Below are positions 62,201 to 64,000 of a stretch of 64,000 bases of DNA, piece after piece. The first letter of the stretch is position 1, and every line of letters starts with the position of its first letter. A program made the position numbers and the translations under genes. Under the pieces are notes generated by a model that saw only the letters and a list, made by a program, of their open reading frames with translations, was not told where the DNA came from and searched no databases. The DNA is from Nitrospira sp. ND1. Lineage in GTDB: Bacteria > Nitrospirota > Nitrospiria > Nitrospirales > Nitrospiraceae. The stretch is from contig NZ_FWEX01000006.1 of the NCBI RefSeq assembly GCF_900170025.1, positions 2,223,625 to 2,287,624 of the forward strand, in the 5' to 3' direction.

Positions 62201-64000
62201 ACGATCGTAGAGCCATTCGGATCCACCTACCATGATCCGAAGAACGGCAAGTTGGTATATAGCGGTCCGATCGCGGACATTCACAGCAACGAGCCGATCG
62301 GTGCCGGTGTCAGCGGCAGCTTCCGTGAGTTGATGGTCTCCATCCACGACACGGTTCCGCACACCGTCAACGTCATCGAAGCCGGCAATCCTCCCGGACA
62401 GCCGATCGAAGTGGCGTTGGAAGCAGGAAAGACGGTGTCCTTCCAGATGCCGGACAAGATCCTGAATGCGCCGAACAAGTACATCAACGGCGGCACGCAC
62501 ACGACCGGCAGCGGTTTCAACTTCCGCGCGGCTCCGTTTGCACAACGCCTGTCTAACAATCCTGACACGTCCAAGCTGTTCAGCAGCGCGATCCACGGTG
62601 ATCCGGGCACGCCGCTTCTCCGGGCGTACACGGGCGACACCATGGTGTTCCGTCTGTTGCACCAGCTGATGAACGAATCCCACGTCTGGACGATCGCCGG
62701 ACATACCTTCCTTACGGAGCGGTACGCGCCGGAAGCCAACCGGAAGAACTCGATTCACGTCGGGATCGCCGAGCGGTACGACCTCGTCACCAAGGCGGGT
62801 GGATTCCAGGGTATGCCGGGTGACTACATCCACTTCAACGGCAGAACGTCACACTTCGCCGAAGGTGGATGGGGCATCATTCGCGTGCTCGACAAGGAAG
62901 TGGCGGACTTGAAGCCGCTGCCCAAGGGGACCAATCCTCTCGGGATTCCAGCGACTCCTAATTCCGTGTGTCCGTCGGATGCCCCGGTGAAGAGCTTCAA
63001 CGTCGTGGCGTTGGATCGCCCGATGAAGCTCAATCCGAAGGCCCCGGATGCGATCGAGGTGGACTTCGAGCGGAAGATCGAAATGACCATGCCGGAAGGC
63101 AAGATCTTCGCGCTGGAGGAAGAAGCCGCGACCGTCGCGGGCAACGTGATGCCGAATCCGCTCACGCTGCGCGCCAATCTGGGCGATTGCATCAAGGTGA
63201 ATCTGAAGAACAAGATGAAGGCGAGCCGGGCGTCGTTCTTTGCGCCGGGTCTGGCCTTCGATCCGAAGGACAGCCAGGGCTTGAACGTCGGCAACAATGC
63301 CGGCGATCAGACCGTGGCTCCGGGCGAAAGCCGCACCTATACCTACTACGCGCATCCTGCAAACAAGGAAACGACGTCGTTGGTGTGGGACGGTGGTAAC
63401 ATCGTCGTCAATCCGCGCAACGGATTGTACGGCGCGATCGTCATCGGGCCGAAGGGATCGCAGTATCGTGATCCAGTCACCGGTGCCGATGTGTCACAGA
63501 AGAACACATGGCGGGCCGACGTCATCGTCGACACCACCTTGTCTGAAAATGCCGGAAAGCGGAACTATCGTGACGTGGCCCTCTTCTTCCAAGATGAGGA
63601 CAACATCATCGGAACCGCCTTCATGCCCTATGTGCAGAACGTGGCCGGTTTGACGTCGGTGAACTACCGCGCTGAACCGTACAAGTTCCGTGAAGAACAA
63701 GGGTGCTCCTTGGGCAAAATCTTCCAGCCTTGCGCGGTCGATAAGCCCGAAGATCCCGTGACGCCTTTGATCGAGGCGCACGCGGGTGATGCGCTCCGTA
63801 TCCATGTGATCGGAGCGAACAGCGAGCAGAACGGCATGTTCAGCGTCGAGGGCCACGAGTGGCCGATCGAGCCGTACATGGCGGGTGCCGACATGATCAG
63901 CGTGGTGGAGTATGCCGGATCTGAGATCCTCGATGTCTTCATCCGTGGCGGTGCGGGCGGACCGTATCGTCAGGTGGGTGACTTCGTGTGGTCGAATGCA
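59216..64000 (+). CDS. Giant multicopper oxidase, MofA/MnxG-like (3' end outside window)
   Basis: The frame stays open for 1595 codons to the window end. A basic N-terminus and hydrophobic core (MLSLQAALLSGSLLAAPWVFA) indicate export. The protein is a chain of cupredoxin-type domains. Copper-site motifs are QFHSWSH (about 291), VFHSHHPH (about 450), LYHCHVAHHYVAGMW (about 525), VFWHDHAFG (about 977) and HVWTIAGHTF (about 1160). The size and motif spread resemble the large MofA/MnxG manganese oxidases; similar giant oxidases are common in Nitrospira, where their substrate is unsettled. Expression appears sigma-54-dependent with a structured leader. AAAGGAGG precedes the ATG. Confidence 0.85.
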   Translation, partial: MRSSVQSKRRRISRKAMLSLQAALLSGSLLAAPWVFAAGPGDQSHEGHATPVAMPGWTQTLKGQTVVENAMEGRAGNAEKMEMQHHRLMEKLEQQAQTDAKAQQTSGAFNEMSMMHQYMGQDGSSFLLASDSSKGEPVMTSGGKCPANAPVKKYDVSMINIEISLNRWLDFYPGYMYVHTGEIDKVRAEETKNKEAREKDGFDPGAVTTGNQGDAIQPLVLRANQGDCVKMTLRNQMEGEDGSLVIQASSMIVSATGKPATTTNPDTVVSPGKTQEFEWYIHPNMQEGVRQFHSWSHDRELTVLGLFGAFIVEPKGSKYLDPLGTGAAPDTNSGWQVMIDNGSGPDFREFVLFYHEIGDEAFRPLNKKGDFLPQRDPLTDAYRPGGRAINYRSEPFGIDQMHLQHEYFGFEDESLAYSAYTFGDPPTTVARGYLGDPVKWRLVHGGSEVFHSHHPHSGTIRWQRSPRADQEEHWFKGQDGPVKYPVVRTKSDRVDVEVVGPSEALDLEPECGGGGCQHLAGEFLYHCHVAHHYVAGMWGYGRFYNTLQVGNAHTDTMPDMRELPDRLGRMKQGVSSDKLIGTTVDWFGKTFKIVDKSQKTNWKSDPVIVNIKDWVEMFVPAQGQPGHTSDEKGQIMAYDSTVWDWKWDGNIARGERESTAPNPKYAWAAKWDDSTRPAILFDPTTGKMAWPLFKPHFGKRVPFSANHSGAPWLEPIHQDANGERTSEPAMPGEQGRWSLCPDNANRKHYNIHFVRMPITLAKKQGKEPAMVDKDGLIYVLHEEERLTRANDDLKLPAVIRANVYDCVDLLLTSEWDDDDYTNFQSSKINIHPHFFQFDTGNSDGVISGMEYEMSVRPFTMWGKKTKHGLPAPMVAKLTGEAKAGATSIKIQMAPGATAFHVNTELMVGMDCLEKGNDPAASLPRDKSCQEVARVKEIKGDVVTFFKPLKHHHPAGDLVSPEFVRYRWWVDVDMGTVFWHDHAFGATTWPHGGFGVTIVEPFGSTYHDPKNGKLVYSGPIADIHSNEPIGAGVSGSFRELMVSIHDTVPHTVNVIEAGNPPGQPIEVALEAGKTVSFQMPDKILNAPNKYINGGTHTTGSGFNFRAAPFAQRLSNNPDTSKLFSSAIHGDPGTPLLRAYTGDTMVFRLLHQLMNESHVWTIAGHTFLTERYAPEANRKNSIHVGIAERYDLVTKAGGFQGMPGDYIHFNGRTSHFAEGGWGIIRVLDKEVADLKPLPKGTNPLGIPATPNSVCPSDAPVKSFNVVALDRPMKLNPKAPDAIEVDFERKIEMTMPEGKIFALEEEAATVAGNVMPNPLTLRANLGDCIKVNLKNKMKASRASFFAPGLAFDPKDSQGLNVGNNAGDQTVAPGESRTYTYYAHPANKETTSLVWDGGNIVVNPRNGLYGAIVIGPKGSQYRDPVTGADVSQKNTWRADVIVDTTLSENAGKRNYRDVALFFQDEDNIIGTAFMPYVQNVAGLTSVNYRAEPYKFREEQGCSLGKIFQPCAVDKPEDPVTPLIEAHAGDALRIHVIGANSEQNGMFSVEGHEWPIEPYMAGADMISVVEYAGSEILDVFIRGGAGGPYRQVGDFVWSNA

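Overview
The window looks like chromosomal DNA from a Nitrospirota bacterium, most likely Nitrospira. This is an inference from GC-rich coding DNA, a very large periplasmic multicopper oxidase, many two-component and sigma-54 regulators, pyruvoyl-type arginine decarboxylase, and short inverted-repeat elements between genes. No rRNA or ribosomal protein gene is present to settle the taxonomy.

Layout. 1-2650 is accessory DNA: a degraded IS3-family element, a truncated membrane-protein gene, a SEC-C motif gene, and at its right edge an isolated 3' end of a tRNA gene (probably the att scar of an island whose other end lies outside). 2744-10034 holds uup, a zinc-ribbon gene, glnS and several uncharacterised genes, including a cysteine-repeat exported protein. 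10205-14932 is a complete 4.7-kb mobile element in a tRNA-Glu gene, with 53-bp att repeats, integrase, AlpA-like regulator, Rep_trans-type replication protein and three cargo genes. 15251-18998 carries a DUF3015 protein, a NarL-type two-component pair and a ZIP transporter. 19204-24553 is a polyamine operon (deoxyhypusine-synthase-like protein, DsbA-like protein, aldehyde dehydrogenase, pyruvoyl arginine decarboxylase, agmatinase) ending in a clear terminator.

25393-32884 (minus strand) is a type-I-secretion-like operon: HlyD adaptor, TolC-like protein, two paralogous ABC proteins whose ATPase motifs are all damaged, and a four-helix-bundle membrane protein. 33061-44018 is mostly housekeeping (purE, purK, rhomboid, DHH phosphoesterase, LOG protein, dus, maf). 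It also holds a hybrid kinase lacking both phosphoacceptors and a DUF692/MNIO oxygenase fused to a DUF2063/HvfC-like partner domain. 45106-49261 is pdhA-pdhB-pdhC-lipA.

49442-64000 forms a sigma-54 neighbourhood: a MacA-like adaptor and MacB-like permease, two NtrC-type activators, a multi-PAS kinase, a stand-alone receiver, and the start of the giant multicopper oxidase (cut by the window end). Sigma-54 -24/-12 promoters can be read in front of the adaptor operon, the receiver and the oxidase. The oxidase also has two dyad activator sites upstream and a structured leader of more than 200 nt. I consider this regulatory island, the degenerate ABC operon and the MNIO fusion the most unusual content.
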